A DNA stretch of 64,000 bases from Gracilaria gracilis. Its lineage: Eukaryota; Rhodophyta; Florideophyceae; Gracilariales; Gracilariaceae. The position numbers and the translations under genes are program-made. Each line of letters starts with the position of its first letter. Within the stretch, counting starts at the first letter, position 1. Shown here in pieces: positions 63,782 to 64,000 of this stretch. Location of the stretch: positions 496,001-560,000 of the forward strand of contig JARGSG010000035.1 in the NCBI GenBank assembly GCA_030374805.1, in the 5' to 3' direction. Under the pieces are notes generated by a model that worked only from the letters and a program-made list of their open reading frames with translations, was not told the origin of the DNA and did not search any database.

Positions 63782-64000
63782 ATGAACTCCGCACGTGTGT
63801 TGGCGCTCTGCTCGGCTGTGGTGGCCGCCGTTGTGTCCGTCGTGTGCGCCGCCAAGCCCACCCCCTCCTTCGTGGACGTCACCGTCCCCGCCGGCATCGA
63901 CCTTCGGCGCCCAAAGCTCAAAAAGTACGGCGCGCCGTCTATCGCCGATCTCGATCGCGATGGCTGGCCCGACTTGCTCTTCTGTCACCACGATCAGACC
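63782..64000 (+). CDS. Secreted FG-GAP/VCBS-type repeat protein, 5' part only
   Basis: The frame from ATG 63782 is open to the right edge, 73 codons, so the gene is partial. The N-terminus is a signal peptide (ARVLALCSAVVAAVVSVVCA). The mature start (SFVDVTVPAGIDLRRPK) leads into YGAPSIADLDRDGWPDLLFC, an FG-GAP/VCBS calcium-binding signature with D-x-D-x-D-G-x-x-D spacing, as in integrin-alpha-like and CRTAC1/ASPIC-like proteins. These fold as extracellular beta-propellers that bind Ca2+ and ligands. The TATA box and start context support a real promoter. The exact family cannot be told from the first repeat. Confidence 0.75.
   Translation, partial: MNSARVLALCSAVVAAVVSVVCAAKPTPSFVDVTVPAGIDLRRPKLKKYGAPSIADLDRDGWPDLLFCHHDQT

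Overview
The window is nuclear DNA of an intron-poor eukaryote, most likely a florideophyte-type red alga. That is inference from three things: nearly all genes are uninterrupted frames, a MUT9-like kinase relic is present (a family known from the green/red plant lineage), and the repeats are PIF/Harbinger and Ty3-type LTR elements. I cannot name the species.

Region 1 (about 0.5-8.7 kb) is a graveyard. A METTL2/6/8-like tRNA methyltransferase, a MUT9-like kinase, a PIF/Harbinger transposase, a cap-binding CBP80-like fragment and an MSH2-like mismatch-repair gene lie in a row, and every one is broken by stops, frameshifts or truncation. The MSH2 copy has no ATPase domain.

Region 2 (about 8.9-38.4 kb) is ordinary housekeeping territory with mostly intact single-exon genes: a hypothetical gene in two frames, exocyst SEC3, Pescadillo (ribosome biogenesis), an unidentified 405-residue protein, ERO1 (ER disulfide formation), VPS41 (HOPS/vacuolar trafficking, no RING), COX11 (cytochrome oxidase copper delivery), an O-GlcNAc transferase with a long His/Pro-rich head, a MYB/SANT protein, and a two-exon complex I B14.5a/NDUFA7-like subunit with a 68-nt intron. 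The genes alternate in divergent and convergent pairs with short 3' gaps and longer 5' gaps, some of them GC-rich.

Region 3 (38,683-62,543) is a three-level nest of transposons with clean borders at each level. The outer one is a two-gene PIF/Harbinger element of about 2.5 kb (terminal inverted repeats, 3-bp ATT target duplication, transposase and MYB-like gene convergent). Near the 3' end of its transposase gene sits Ty3/gypsy-type LTR element B (minus strand, about 10.7 kb, target duplication AGAAC). Inside the left LTR of B sits a second, related LTR element A (plus strand, 10,617 bp, target duplication GGCAA). Both LTR elements are young by LTR comparison but broken. They share a primer-binding site, a far C-terminal chromodomain and an antisense reading frame beside the 3' LTR.

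Region 4 (62.5-64 kb) is GC-rich DNA leading to a TATA box and the first 73 codons of a secreted FG-GAP/VCBS-type protein that runs off the right edge. I saw no tRNA, rRNA or CRISPR array. The most unusual content is the nested transposon, with its paired subterminal palindromes and antisense ORFs, and the block of decayed host-gene copies.
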